Below, piece after piece: positions 15,499 through 24,887 of a stretch of DNA of 64,000 nucleotides. Source of the stretch: Bordetella pertussis 18323. GTDB lineage: Bacteria; Pseudomonadota; Gammaproteobacteria; Burkholderiales; Burkholderiaceae_B. The translations under genes were made by a program, and so were the position numbers. The notes beneath the pieces were generated by a model. The model was not told where the DNA came from and searched no databases. It saw only the letters and a program-made list of their open reading frames with translations. The DNA is taken from assembly GCF_000306945.1 (NCBI RefSeq), contig NC_018518.1, forward strand, positions 1,736,001 to 1,800,000, read 5' to 3'. Position 1 is the first letter of the stretch; each line of letters begins with the position of its first letter.

Positions 15499-16257
15499 TT
15501 ACGCGGCCGCGGCGCGCCCGCCGTCGATCTGGAAGATCGAGCCGGTCACGTGGCGCGATTCCTCGCTGGCCAGGAACACCGCCATCGCGGCGATTTCGTC
15601 TGGTTCGGGCAGGCCCAGCAGGTGGCGCGACACCGCCGCGGCCACGCGCGGATCCTCATCGATGAAGCGCGCCATGCGCTCGGACAGCACGGCGCCGGGC
15701 GCGATGGCGTTGCAGCGCACGCGTTGCTCGGCGAACTCCACCGCCATCGAGCGCGTGAGCGCATGCACGCCGCCCTTGGCGGCCGTGTAGGCGTCGCGCC
15801 CTTTCAGGCCGCGCAGGGCCGCGATCGACCCCATGTTGACGACCGCGCCGCCGCCGGCCGCGGCGATGCGCGGGATGGCATGGCGGCAGCACAGCACGGT
15901 GCCCAGCAGGTCGATGTTGATGGCGCGCCAGAATTCCTCCAGCGCGAATTCCACCACCGAGCGGTCGTTCAGGCTGGAGCCGCCGGCGTTGTTGACCAGG
16001 ATGTGCAGCGGCCCATGCTCGGCCTCGGCCAGCTCCATCGCTTGCCGCACGCTGTCCTCGTCGGTCACGTCCAGGCGCGCGAAACGCGCACGCGCGCCGG
16101 TTGCGGCCAGCTCCGCGGCCAGCGCCTGGCCGCGCTCGGCATCGATATCGCCCAGCAGCACGCTCGCGCCCTCGGCGCAGAAGCGGCGCGCCATGGCCGC
16201 GCCGATACCGACGGCCGCGCCGGTGATGAGGGCGTTGCGCCCCGAAAGTCGTCCCAT
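15499..16257 (-). CDS. Short-chain dehydrogenase/reductase
   Basis: The 252-residue classical SDR has TGAAVGIG cofactor motif near residue 11, NNAG, the catalytic Y-T-A-A-K motif and a C-terminal GSIFQIDGG strand. An Asp after the second strand (LGDIDAE) suggests NAD(H) preference. I chose ATG at 16257 because it gives MGRLSGRNALITG, the normal SDR start; upstream codons to 16389 are arginine/serine-rich and belong to the preceding gene's end. It follows the Bug protein gene by 46 bases in the same direction. The substrate is unknown. Confidence 0.85.
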   Translation of the reverse strand: MGRLSGRNALITGAAVGIGAAMARRFCAEGASVLLGDIDAERGQALAAELAATGARARFARLDVTDEDSVRQAMELAEAEHGPLHILVNNAGGSSLNDRSVVEFALEEFWRAINIDLLGTVLCCRHAIPRIAAAGGGAVVNMGSIAALRGLKGRDAYTAAKGGVHALTRSMAVEFAEQRVRCNAIAPGAVLSERMARFIDEDPRVAAAVSRHLLGLPEPDEIAAMAVFLASEESRHVTGSIFQIDGGRAAAA

Positions 16258-16303
16258 AGTGTGTCCTGGTGAGGGCCGGGCCGCTTCGGCCCGGCCCGAT
16301 GGT

Positions 16304-17293
16304 TCATTCGAGCCGGGTGCCCGAGCGCTTGACGATCTCGTCCCAGCGGGCGATCTCGTCCTGGATGAACTGGCCGAAGGCCGGGCCATCGAGCGTCTTG
16401 ATGTCCATGCCCAGCGCTTCCAGGCGCTCGCGGATGGCCGGCTGCTGCACGGCGGCGATCATATCAGCCGACAGTTTCTCGGCGATCGGCGCGGGCGTGC
16501 CCGCCGGAGCCAGCACGCCGAACCAGGCGCGCACGTTGAAGCCTTCCAGCCCTTGCTCGGCCACCGTGGGCAGATCGGGGAAGGCCGACGAGCGATGCGC
16601 GGCGGTGACCGCGATCGGGCGCACCTTGCCGCTCTTGATGAAGGGCAGCGCCGCGGGCACGTCGACGAACATCAGCTGCACCTGGCCCGACACCAGGTCG
16701 GTCAGCGCCGGCACGCTGCCGCGATACGGCACGTGCAGCAGCTCGACGCCGGCGGCCAGCTTGAACAGCTGGCCCGACAGGTGCTGCGAGCTGCCGTTGC
16801 CGGCAGACCCATAGGCGACCTTGCCGGGGTTGGCGCGCAGGTATTCGATCAATGTCGGGATCGAGGTTACCGGCAGGTCGTTGTTGACCAGCACGATATT
16901 GGTCTGCTCGGCCAGCAGGGCCAGCGGGGTGAAAACCTTGATCGGATCGTAGGGCAGGCGCTCGCCATAGAGCGCGGGGTTGATGCCGTGGGTGGCGATG
17001 GTGCCCATGCCGATGGTGTAGCCATCGGGCTTGGCGCGCGCCAGCAGGTCGGTGCCGATATTGCCGCTGGCGCCGGTGCGGTTTTCCACCACGATCGACT
17101 GACCGTAGCGGGTGGACAGTTCGCTGGCCATGGTGCGCGCCAGCGTGTCCAGCACGCCGCCGGTGGAGAACGCCACCAGCAGGTGAATCGGCTTGTCGGG
17201 GTAGGTACCGGTACTGGCGGCCGCCGGGGCGGCCAGGAATCCAGCCGAGCCCACCACGGCCAAGGCATGGGCAAATCGGCGAATCAATCGCAT
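16304..17293 (-). CDS. Bug-family periplasmic solute-binding protein (TctC-like)
   Basis: The 329-residue protein has a signal peptide of about 26 residues ending AAAS and the Bug pattern: YPDKPIHLLVAFSTGGVLDTLAR, ENRTGASGNIGTDLLARA, and YGSAGNGSSQHLSG. Bug proteins bind carboxylates, amino acids or related acids and are hugely expanded in Bordetella. No TctA/TctB genes are adjacent, as is usual for orphan Bug genes. The SDR downstream may act on the same compound. ATG at 17305 is an alternative start that adds METR. Confidence 0.88.
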   Translation of the reverse strand: MRLIRRFAHALAVVGSAGFLAAPAAASTGTYPDKPIHLLVAFSTGGVLDTLARTMASELSTRYGQSIVVENRTGASGNIGTDLLARAKPDGYTIGMGTIATHGINPALYGERLPYDPIKVFTPLALLAEQTNIVLVNNDLPVTSIPTLIEYLRANPGKVAYGSAGNGSSQHLSGQLFKLAAGVELLHVPYRGSVPALTDLVSGQVQLMFVDVPAALPFIKSGKVRPIAVTAAHRSSAFPDLPTVAEQGLEGFNVRAWFGVLAPAGTPAPIAEKLSADMIAAVQQPAIRERLEALGMDIKTLDGPAFGQFIQDEIARWDEIVKRSGTRLE

Positions 17294-17470
17294 GCGAGTC
17301 TCCATCTTGTTGTCGTGACTGAAGGCAGGCGACGATCTCGCCCGCGCCAGGCGCACATTAAGGCAGACCCGGGCGGGCAAAACCAAATCTTTTTATGGAT
17401 TCAGCAGAATATTTTATGAATGCGCGCGGCCGCGCGGCGCGGCCTGGAAGGTCCGCGAGATCCCGCCCTG

Positions 17471-18439
17471 TCAGAAGATCAGCGCGACGGTGCCCAGCAC
17501 GGTGCTGTCGCTGTCGAGCCGGCGCGTGCTGCTGACGGTGGGGGTCCAGCGCAGGCTGAACGACAGCGAGCGCTGGTCCGCCAGCTTGCGGTCATAGGTG
17601 AGGATGGGGCCGAGCGCCCAGTCGCGGCCCTCGAAGCCGTTGAGGCGGTCGGCCGTCGGGCCCTTGTCCGGTCCCAGCTGCTGCTGGGTGCCGACGATGA
17701 GCCCGGCGCCCATGCCGTTGCCGAACAGCTTGCGACCCATCAGCTCCAGGCCGAAGATCGGCGCGTTGCGGTAGTCGGTGGCCGTATTGCGGGTATAGAA
17801 CTGCACGTTGGCCACGGCGTCGAGCTGCAGGCCGTGTTCGGGGAACATGCCGGTATAGGCGACCTGCGGAATGAAGGTCCAGTTGTTCAGGCTGGGGTTG
17901 GCCAGCGCGTCGGCGTCGTACTTGCCGGTGGGCGCCCAGATGCTCAGGCTCAGGGCCAGGTGCTGGGTCTCGGAGAAGTGGTAGCCGGCGATCAGGGGCG
18001 TGAAGTTCAGGTCGAACAGATTGGACGCGATGTCGCTTTCGCGGGCCGCGCGCCCGCGCTCGCCGGCCAGCGTGGCGGTGGTCTTGAGCCACAGGTAGGG
18101 GACGGTCAGGCTGGAGGCGAAGTTCCAGCGTCCGGGGCCGGTGTCCCAGGTCTTCATGAGCGTGGCCAGGGTCAGGGCCATTTCGGCGTCCAGGCCCAGC
18201 GAGGTCTTGCCCGCCACGGGCACTTCGCGGCTGCCGCCTATCCTGCCGTCGAGATAGAGCTGGCCCAGACTCAGCACCGTAATGGGTTGCGGCGACACCA
18301 CGCCGGCATTGGGCTGCACCGTCGTGCCCGTGACCAGCCTGCCCAGCGCGCCCTCGGTGGCGCGTGCCGCGCCGGGCAGGGCGGCCAGCGCCAGGGCCAG
18401 ACCGGCGTTGCAAAAGCGCCATGCAAACCTGCTGCGCAT
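17471..18439 (-). CDS. Outer-membrane beta-barrel protein of the phenol MetA-pathway (SphA-like) family
   Basis: The 322-residue protein has a signal peptide (about 1-26, ending ARA). The rest is rich in alternating beta strands (WNFASSLTVPYLWLKTTATL, SETQHLALSLSIWAPTGKYD) and ends in Phe, as outer-membrane barrels do. The GKYDADALANPSLNNWTFIP segment is characteristic of the Phenol_MetA_deg family, thought to be channels for hydrophobic or aromatic compounds. It is monocistronic and divergent from the FGE gene. Confidence 0.7.
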   Translation of the reverse strand: MRSRFAWRFCNAGLALALAALPGAARATEGALGRLVTGTTVQPNAGVVSPQPITVLSLGQLYLDGRIGGSREVPVAGKTSLGLDAEMALTLATLMKTWDTGPGRWNFASSLTVPYLWLKTTATLAGERGRAARESDIASNLFDLNFTPLIAGYHFSETQHLALSLSIWAPTGKYDADALANPSLNNWTFIPQVAYTGMFPEHGLQLDAVANVQFYTRNTATDYRNAPIFGLELMGRKLFGNGMGAGLIVGTQQQLGPDKGPTADRLNGFEGRDWALGPILTYDRKLADQRSLSFSLRWTPTVSSTRRLDSDSTVLGTVALIF

Positions 18440-18782
18440 ATTGTCTCCACGATCGCTGCGTAGGAAGCCGGACGGACGAGCAGCCAGGCGGCGGATGGCA
18501 TCCGGAGCATGAGGGGCTGGTCGGTGGATGCGCGCTGGCTCGCTGCCTGCCCGCCGAGTTTCTGCCGATTCCCCAGGGCCGTCAAGCCAGCGCGCAAGGT
18601 TACCGATTGCCCCAAAGTTGATGACAACCGAAAACAAAACTGGGTATCCTGCCAGGGTCGAATATCTCCCTGGGCGCGGATCGGGGGACATTCAGCTGGA
18701 TCTGGCAAGCCTTGGCGGTACCGTGTTGGCGCTGGCGCCTCTATGGGGCGCTCCGTTCTCAGACGCGTGACGGAGAAGGGCA
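18440..18782. other. Divergent intergenic region, 343 bases
   Basis: This region separates the outer-membrane protein gene (minus) and the FGE gene (plus). No convincing gene is seen; it must hold both promoters. TTGATGACAACCGAAAACAA-type AT-richer sequence at about 18617-18650 is the likeliest promoter zone, but no clear -35/-10 pair was assigned. Confidence 0.4.
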
Positions 18783-19924
18783 GTGAAGCAGCAGCTGAAG
18801 ATCGCATTGGCCATGGCGGCCATCGTGGGCGCCGCGGGCGCGCTGGGCGCCTATGTGGCGAGCACGTCCGATGCGCCGCAGGCGCCCGCAGTCAGGCTGG
18901 GCGACGGCAAGGCGGGGCCGGCCGACATGGCCTGGATTCCCGGCCACCAGTTCCTCATGGGCAATGACCACAAGCTGTCGCAGCCCAATGAGCGGCCCGC
19001 GCACCAGGTGCGGGTCAGCGGGTTCTGGATGGACGTGCACGACGTCACCAACGCGCAGTTCCGTCGCTTCGTGCAAGCCACCGGCTACCTGACGACCGCC
19101 GAACGCAAGCCGCGCTGGGAAGACCTGCGGCCGCAGCTGCCACCCGGCACGCCGCGTCCGGACGACAGCCAGCTGGTGCCCGGCGCCATGGTGTTCGTGG
19201 GCACCCAGAGCGAGGTCTCGCTGCGCGACTATTCGCGCTGGTGGCGCTTCGTTCCGGGCGCCAGCTGGCGCCATCCGCAAGGGCCGGGCAGCGGCATCGA
19301 CGGCAAGGACGACCACCCGGTCGTGCAAGTGTCGTACGGAGACGCGCAAGCGTATGCCCGCTGGGCCGGCAAGCGCCGCCCACCGAGGCCGAATGGGAAT
19401 TCGCCGCGCGCGGCGGGCTGGAGCAGGCCACCTACACCTGGGGCGACGAGCTGCTGCCGCAGGGCCAGGCCATGGCCAACATCTGGGATACCCGCCAGCA
19501 GCAGCCGTTTCCGGTCGTCAAGGACGAGAAAGTGCAGGTTGGCACGACGCCGGTGGGCAGCTTCGCGCCCAATGGCTATGGCCTTTACGACATGGCCGGC
19601 AATGTGTGGCAATGGACGGCCGACTGGTACCGGGCCGACGCGTTCCGGATCCAGGCCCAGTACCGCGAACCCCCGCTCGATCCGGCCGGCCCCGCCGACA
19701 GTTTCGACCCGGACGACGGCAATGTGCCGGCCGCCGCGCCCAAGCGCGTGACGCGCGGCGGTTCCTTCCTGTGCAGCGACACCTATTGCATCAGCTACCG
19801 CGCCAGCGCGCGGCGGGGCACCGATCCGCTCAATCCCATGTCGCACCTGGGCTTTCGAACGGTGATGACGCCCGAGCAATGGAAGCTGGCCCAGGCCCGC
19901 CAAGGCCGCGTCGCCAGCCGCTGA
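18783..19924 (+). pseudogene. Formylglycine-generating enzyme (sulfatase-modifying factor), frameshifted
   Basis: The first frame (18783-19376) encodes a signal anchor, then WIPGHQFLMGND, FWMDVHDVTNAQFRRFV and VVQVSYGDAQAYARWAGKR. The second frame continues exactly with PTEAEWEFAARGGLEQATY, NGYGLYDMAGNVWQWT and RVTRGGSFLCSDTYC. The family sequence KRLPTEAEWEF requires CTG where the DNA has CG at 19377-19378, so one base is missing. The C-terminal pair C-x4-C matches the catalytic cysteines of true FGEs. Repaired length would be 380 residues. FGE converts the sulfatase active-site Cys to formylglycine; a sulfatase lies eight genes downstream. A sequencing error cannot be excluded. Confidence 0.9.
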
Positions 19925-19979
19925 GCCGGCGCGCGCCGGTCGCCGGCGCGGGCCGTTTCGGATACACACAGGAGCATGC

Positions 19980-20948
<969 letters not shown>

Positions 20949-20956
20949 GAACGCCG

Positions 20957-21898
20957 ATGCCGCGCGCCGCCCATCCCGTCCACCCGCCGTTGCCCGAACT
21001 GATGGCGCTGGAAGAGGCCGTGGGCGGCCTGTCGTTCGTGGCCGGCCAGCCGCTGGGCAGCGTGCTGGCGGGCCTGCACGGCTCGCGGCTGCGCGGCCGC
21101 GGGCTGGACTTCGCCGAACTGCGGCGCTATGTGCCGGGCGACGACTTGCGCCAGCTCGACCCGCGCGCGTCGCTGCGCTACGGCAAGCCGTACGTGCGCG
21201 CCTATACCGAGGAGCGCGACCGGCCCGCGATGATCGTGGCGGACCAGCGCATGAGCATGTATTTCGGGTCGGTGCACGCCTTCAAGTGCGCGGTGGCGGC
21301 CCGTCTGGCGGCGCTGGCGGCCTGGACCGCCTATCGCGGCGGCGACCGTGTCGGCGGCCTGGTGTTCGACGACGACGGCGTGCGGGCGTTTAAGCCGCTG
21401 CGCAGCCGCGACCGGGTGCAGGCGCTGCTGGCGGAAGTGGCGCGCGCCAACGCCGGGCTGTCCGCGGGGCGGCCCGAGCGGCCGGCGGGCGCCGGACTGA
21501 ACGCGGCGCTGCGCGGCGCGCTGGCGCATGCGCCGCACGATTGCCTGGTGTGCATCGTGAGCGACTTCGCCGGCGCCGACGCCGAGACCTTGCGCACCCT
21601 GCGCCTGCTGGCGCGGCATAACGACGTGGTGGCGATGCTGGTGTTCGATCCCATGGCGCAGGATCTGCCGCGCCGCGGCCGGCTGGTGGTGACGCAGGGC
21701 GAATTGCAGCTGGAGATCGCCGTGGGCCGGCAGCGCGAGCGCCAGCCGCTGGCCGACTTCTTCAGCGGCCGCCTGCGCGAAGTGGCCGACCTGCTGCGGC
21801 GCAGCCGCGTGCCGCTGCTGTCGATCGACACGGCCGAGGACGAAGTGGTGCAACTGCGCCGCGCGCTGGGGCGCCTGCAGACGGGAGCACGGCGATGA
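20957..21898 (+). CDS. DUF58 / VWA-like protein
   Basis: The 313-residue soluble protein has the DUF58 core: GRGLDFAELRRYVPGDDLRQLDPRA followed by RAYTEERDRPAMIVADQR, in which the VWA metal site is degenerate (no DxSxS). DUF58 proteins always occur with MoxR ATPases and are thought to be its adaptor or co-chaperone. The stop overlaps the next start (ATGA at 21895-21898), showing translational coupling. Confidence 0.87.
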   Translation: MPRAAHPVHPPLPELMALEEAVGGLSFVAGQPLGSVLAGLHGSRLRGRGLDFAELRRYVPGDDLRQLDPRASLRYGKPYVRAYTEERDRPAMIVADQRMSMYFGSVHAFKCAVAARLAALAAWTAYRGGDRVGGLVFDDDGVRAFKPLRSRDRVQALLAEVARANAGLSAGRPERPAGAGLNAALRGALAHAPHDCLVCIVSDFAGADAETLRTLRLLARHNDVVAMLVFDPMAQDLPRRGRLVVTQGELQLEIAVGRQRERQPLADFFSGRLREVADLLRRSRVPLLSIDTAEDEVVQLRRALGRLQTGARR

Positions 21899-23382
21899 GC
21901 GACGCGCTGCCCGGCCTGGACCAGTTGCAGGAGCTGCCGCTGCCGGCGGCGGTGCCGTATTGGCCGCAGACCTGGGGCTGGGCGGTGCTGGCGGCGCTTG
22001 TGCTGGCCGGCGCGGCATGGGCCGGCTACGCGGGCTGGCGGCGCCGGCGGCGCAACCGGTACCGGCGCCAGGCGCTGGCCGAGCTGCAGCGGCTGGCGCG
22101 CGCCGCGGCCGCCGATCCGCTGGCCGCGCGCGCCTTGCCGGGCCTGCTCAAGCGGACCGCGCTGGCGGCCGGCCAGCCGGCCGTGGCGCCGCTGGGCGGC
22201 CAGGCGTGGCTGGCGCGCCTCGCGCAGGATGCCGCAGGCGCCGCGTTCCCGGACGACAGCGCGCGCATGCTGGCGCTGCTGGCCTATGCGCCCGATGCCG
22301 TCGTGCGGGCACTGGACGCGCCGGCGCTGGCGCGCCTGTTCGCGGCCAGCGCCGCTGGGTGGAGAGCCATCATGTGGCGGCTTGAGTATCCCTGGCTGCT
22401 CGCCGCCGCGCCGCTGGCGCTGGCGGCCTATCGCTGGCTGCCGGCCTACGTGCAGGGCCGGCAGGCGTTGCGCCTGCCTTTTTTCGACGCCATGGCCACG
22501 CTGACCGGCAAGTCGCCCACGCGCCCGGGCGTGCAGCGCGGCCGGGCCCAGTTGTGGCTGAACGTCGCCGTGTGGCTGCTGCTGGCGCTGGCGCTGGCGC
22601 GTCCGCAATGGGTCGAGCCGCCGCTCACGCACGTGGAGCCCATGCGCGACATCCTGCTGGTCGTGGATATCTCGCAGTCCATGGACAGCGAGGATTTCCG
22701 CGATGCGCAGGGCCGGCCGGCGTCGCGCTGGCAGGCGGTCCAGGCGGTGGTGGGCGACTTCATCGACAAGCGGCCGGACGACCGGCTGGGGCTGATCGTG
22801 TTCGGCGCCGGCGCCTACCCGCAGGCGCCGCTGACGCGCGACCACGCCGCGCTGCGCCTGCTGCTGCAGCGCACGGCGGTGGGCATGGCCGGACCCAACA
22901 CCGCGCTGGGCGACGCCATCGGCCTGGGCATCCGCATGCTGGACCACGCCGGGGAGCGCGACAAGATACTGATCCTGCTGACCGACGGCAATGACACGGC
23001 CAGCGCCGTGCCGCCGGCGCGCGCGGCCGAGCTGGCCGCGCAGCATCGGGTCGTGGTGCACACCATCGGTATCGGCGACCCCGCCGCCAGCGGCGAGGAC
23101 CGGGTGGATTTCGACGCCTTGCGCGACATCGCGCGCATCGCCGGCGGGCGTTTCTTCCGCGCCCGCGACCAGGCGTCGCTGCAGGAGGTGTACGCCACGC
23201 TGGATCGCATCACGCCGCACGAAGTGCGCACGCTGCGCCACCAGCCCAAGCGCGAGGATTTCTGGATGCCGCTGGGCGCGGCGCTGGCGTTGCTGGCGCT
23301 GTGGCATGGCGGGGCGGCCCTGGCCGCCTGGCGCTCGGCGCGCCCGGACCGGCGGGCGCGCCGGGAGGACGCATGGACATAG
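21895..23382 (+). CDS. DUF4381 membrane protein fused to a BatA-like VWA protein
   Basis: The 495-residue open frame joins two normally separate proteins. Residues 1-159 are a DUF4381 protein (one N-terminal helix, WGWAVLAALVLAGAAWAGYA, then a basic cytoplasmic region). From Met160 (22372) comes a BatA-type protein: MWRLEYPWLLAAAPLAL, a second helix WLNVAVWLLLALALA, VWA domain with MIDAS D-I-S-Q-S and TDGND, and a C-terminal helix. GGAGA sits 6 bases before the internal ATG at 22372, so separate translation is likely. The junction codon TGG at 22360-22362 may once have been a TGA stop. Confidence 0.85.
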   Translation: MSDALPGLDQLQELPLPAAVPYWPQTWGWAVLAALVLAGAAWAGYAGWRRRRRNRYRRQALAELQRLARAAAADPLAARALPGLLKRTALAAGQPAVAPLGGQAWLARLAQDAAGAAFPDDSARMLALLAYAPDAVVRALDAPALARLFAASAAGWRAIMWRLEYPWLLAAAPLALAAYRWLPAYVQGRQALRLPFFDAMATLTGKSPTRPGVQRGRAQLWLNVAVWLLLALALARPQWVEPPLTHVEPMRDILLVVDISQSMDSEDFRDAQGRPASRWQAVQAVVGDFIDKRPDDRLGLIVFGAGAYPQAPLTRDHAALRLLLQRTAVGMAGPNTALGDAIGLGIRMLDHAGERDKILILLTDGNDTASAVPPARAAELAAQHRVVVHTIGIGDPAASGEDRVDFDALRDIARIAGGRFFRARDQASLQEVYATLDRITPHEVRTLRHQPKREDFWMPLGAALALLALWHGGAALAAWRSARPDRRARREDAWT

Positions 23383-24887
23383 ACCTGAGCGCCTTCCATT
23401 TCCTGCGCCCGTGGTGGCTGCTGGCCGTGCCGCTGGCCGCGCTGCTGTGGTGGGCGCGGCGCGGCGAGCGCGGCGCGCCCGGGCGCGACCTGCGCATCGC
23501 GCCGGCGCTGCTGCCGTATCTGGTGCTGCGCACGCCGGGCAGCCGCGGGCCGCGTCCCATCGATGCGCTGGCGCTGTTCCTAGCGCTGGGCGGCGTCGCC
23601 GCGGCGGGGCCCGCCTGGCAGCGCGACGAGCCGGCCTACCTGGACAACGTGGCGCCGCTCATCGTGGCGCTGGATCTGTCCGCTTCCATGGACGGCGCGG
23701 ACGTGCCGCCCACGCGGCTGGAAGCGGCCAGGCGCGTGCTGCGCGACCTGGCGGCGCGGCGCGCGGCCGCCCGCACCGGGTTGATCGCCTATGCGGGCAG
23801 CAGCCATCTGGTGCTGCCGCCCACCGACGACGCGGCCTTGCTGGACCTGTTTGCGCAGGCCCTGGCCACCGGCCTGATCGAGCGCCCGGGCCGCGACGCC
23901 GACGGCGCGATTGCGCTGGCCGCACAGGCCCTGGCGGCCGAGCGCGCCGGCGGCACCTTGCTGATCCTGACCGACGGCGCCGACCGCGCGCGCATGGACG
24001 CCGTGCGCCGGCAGGCCCAGGCCGCGCGCGACATGCAGGTGCTGGTCATGGCGGTGGGCGTGAACGGCATCGATACGCAGGCCCTGCAGGAGCTGGCGCG
24101 CGCCGCCGGCGCGGCGTTGGGCAGCCTGACGGGCGGGCCGGACGACCAGGACTGGATCGCGCTGCATGCGCAGGCGCATTTCCGGGCGGTGCAGGATGCG
24201 CAGTCCGGGCCGGTGCATTGGAAGGACGCGGGATACTGGCTGTGCTGGCCATTGGCCTTGCTGGCCCTGCTGGCGGTGCGCCGCGGCTGGAGCGTGGCCT
24301 GGAGCGCCGGCGTGCTGGTCGTGGCCATGGCCGGCATGCCGCAGCCGGCGCGCGCCGATGCGCTGGCCGATGCCTTCCTGACCGCCGATCAGCAGGGCCG
24401 CCGGGCCTTCGAGCACGGACGCTACGACGCAGCGGCGCGGCATTTCCATGATCCGAACTGGAAAGGCCGGGCGGCCTACCAGGCCGGCGATTACAGGGCC
24501 GCGCTGGCGGCATTCTCGACCCTGCCCAGCGCCGAGGGCTATTTCTATGTCGGCAATACCCAGACGCGCCTGCATCGGTACGACGCCGCGCTGGCGGCCT
24601 ACGACAGGGCGCTGGCGCTCAGGCCGGGCTGGCAGCCGGCCGTGGTGAACCGCGGCATCGTCGCGCGCCTGCTGGCCGCCATGGCGCAGACGCAGCAGGA
24701 CCAGCCGGCCGAGCCGCCGGACCGGACGATTGCCGACCGGAGCGCGCAGGCGGGCAAGATGAGCCAGGCGCCGGTGGCGCAGGCCGGCTCGGAAGAGGCC
24801 TGGCTGCGCAATCTGACGCTGTCGCCGGCGCGTTTCCTGCGCAGCAAGTTCGCCGTCGAGGACGCGGCGGCCGGAACGCGGCCATGA
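23373..24887 (+). CDS. BatB/BatC-like VWA and TPR membrane protein
   Basis: This 504-residue protein starts within the end of the previous gene (10-base overlap). Its order is: membrane helix (PWWLLAVPLAALLWW), VWA domain from about 90 with MIDAS D-L-S-A-S and LTDGAD, two helices at about 285-325 (YWLCWPLALLALLAV and a signal-like segment ending ARAD), then a periplasmic TPR region (AAYQAGDYRAALAAFSTLP, YDAALAAYDRALALRPGW). It thus combines BatB (VWA) and BatC (TPR). Such proteins form a membrane complex with BatA, BatD and MoxR, first linked to aerotolerance in Bacteroides and stress survival in Leptospira and Francisella. Confidence 0.87.
   Translation: MDIDLSAFHFLRPWWLLAVPLAALLWWARRGERGAPGRDLRIAPALLPYLVLRTPGSRGPRPIDALALFLALGGVAAAGPAWQRDEPAYLDNVAPLIVALDLSASMDGADVPPTRLEAARRVLRDLAARRAAARTGLIAYAGSSHLVLPPTDDAALLDLFAQALATGLIERPGRDADGAIALAAQALAAERAGGTLLILTDGADRARMDAVRRQAQAARDMQVLVMAVGVNGIDTQALQELARAAGAALGSLTGGPDDQDWIALHAQAHFRAVQDAQSGPVHWKDAGYWLCWPLALLALLAVRRGWSVAWSAGVLVVAMAGMPQPARADALADAFLTADQQGRRAFEHGRYDAAARHFHDPNWKGRAAYQAGDYRAALAAFSTLPSAEGYFYVGNTQTRLHRYDAALAAYDRALALRPGWQPAVVNRGIVARLLAAMAQTQQDQPAEPPDRTIADRSAQAGKMSQAPVAQAGSEEAWLRNLTLSPARFLRSKFAVEDAAAGTRP

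Noticed and set aside
21331..23307. Long minus-strand open frame opposite the VWA genes
   Set aside because: Arg/Gln/His-rich composition without motifs; the plus strand encodes clear DUF4381/VWA proteins with overlapping starts.
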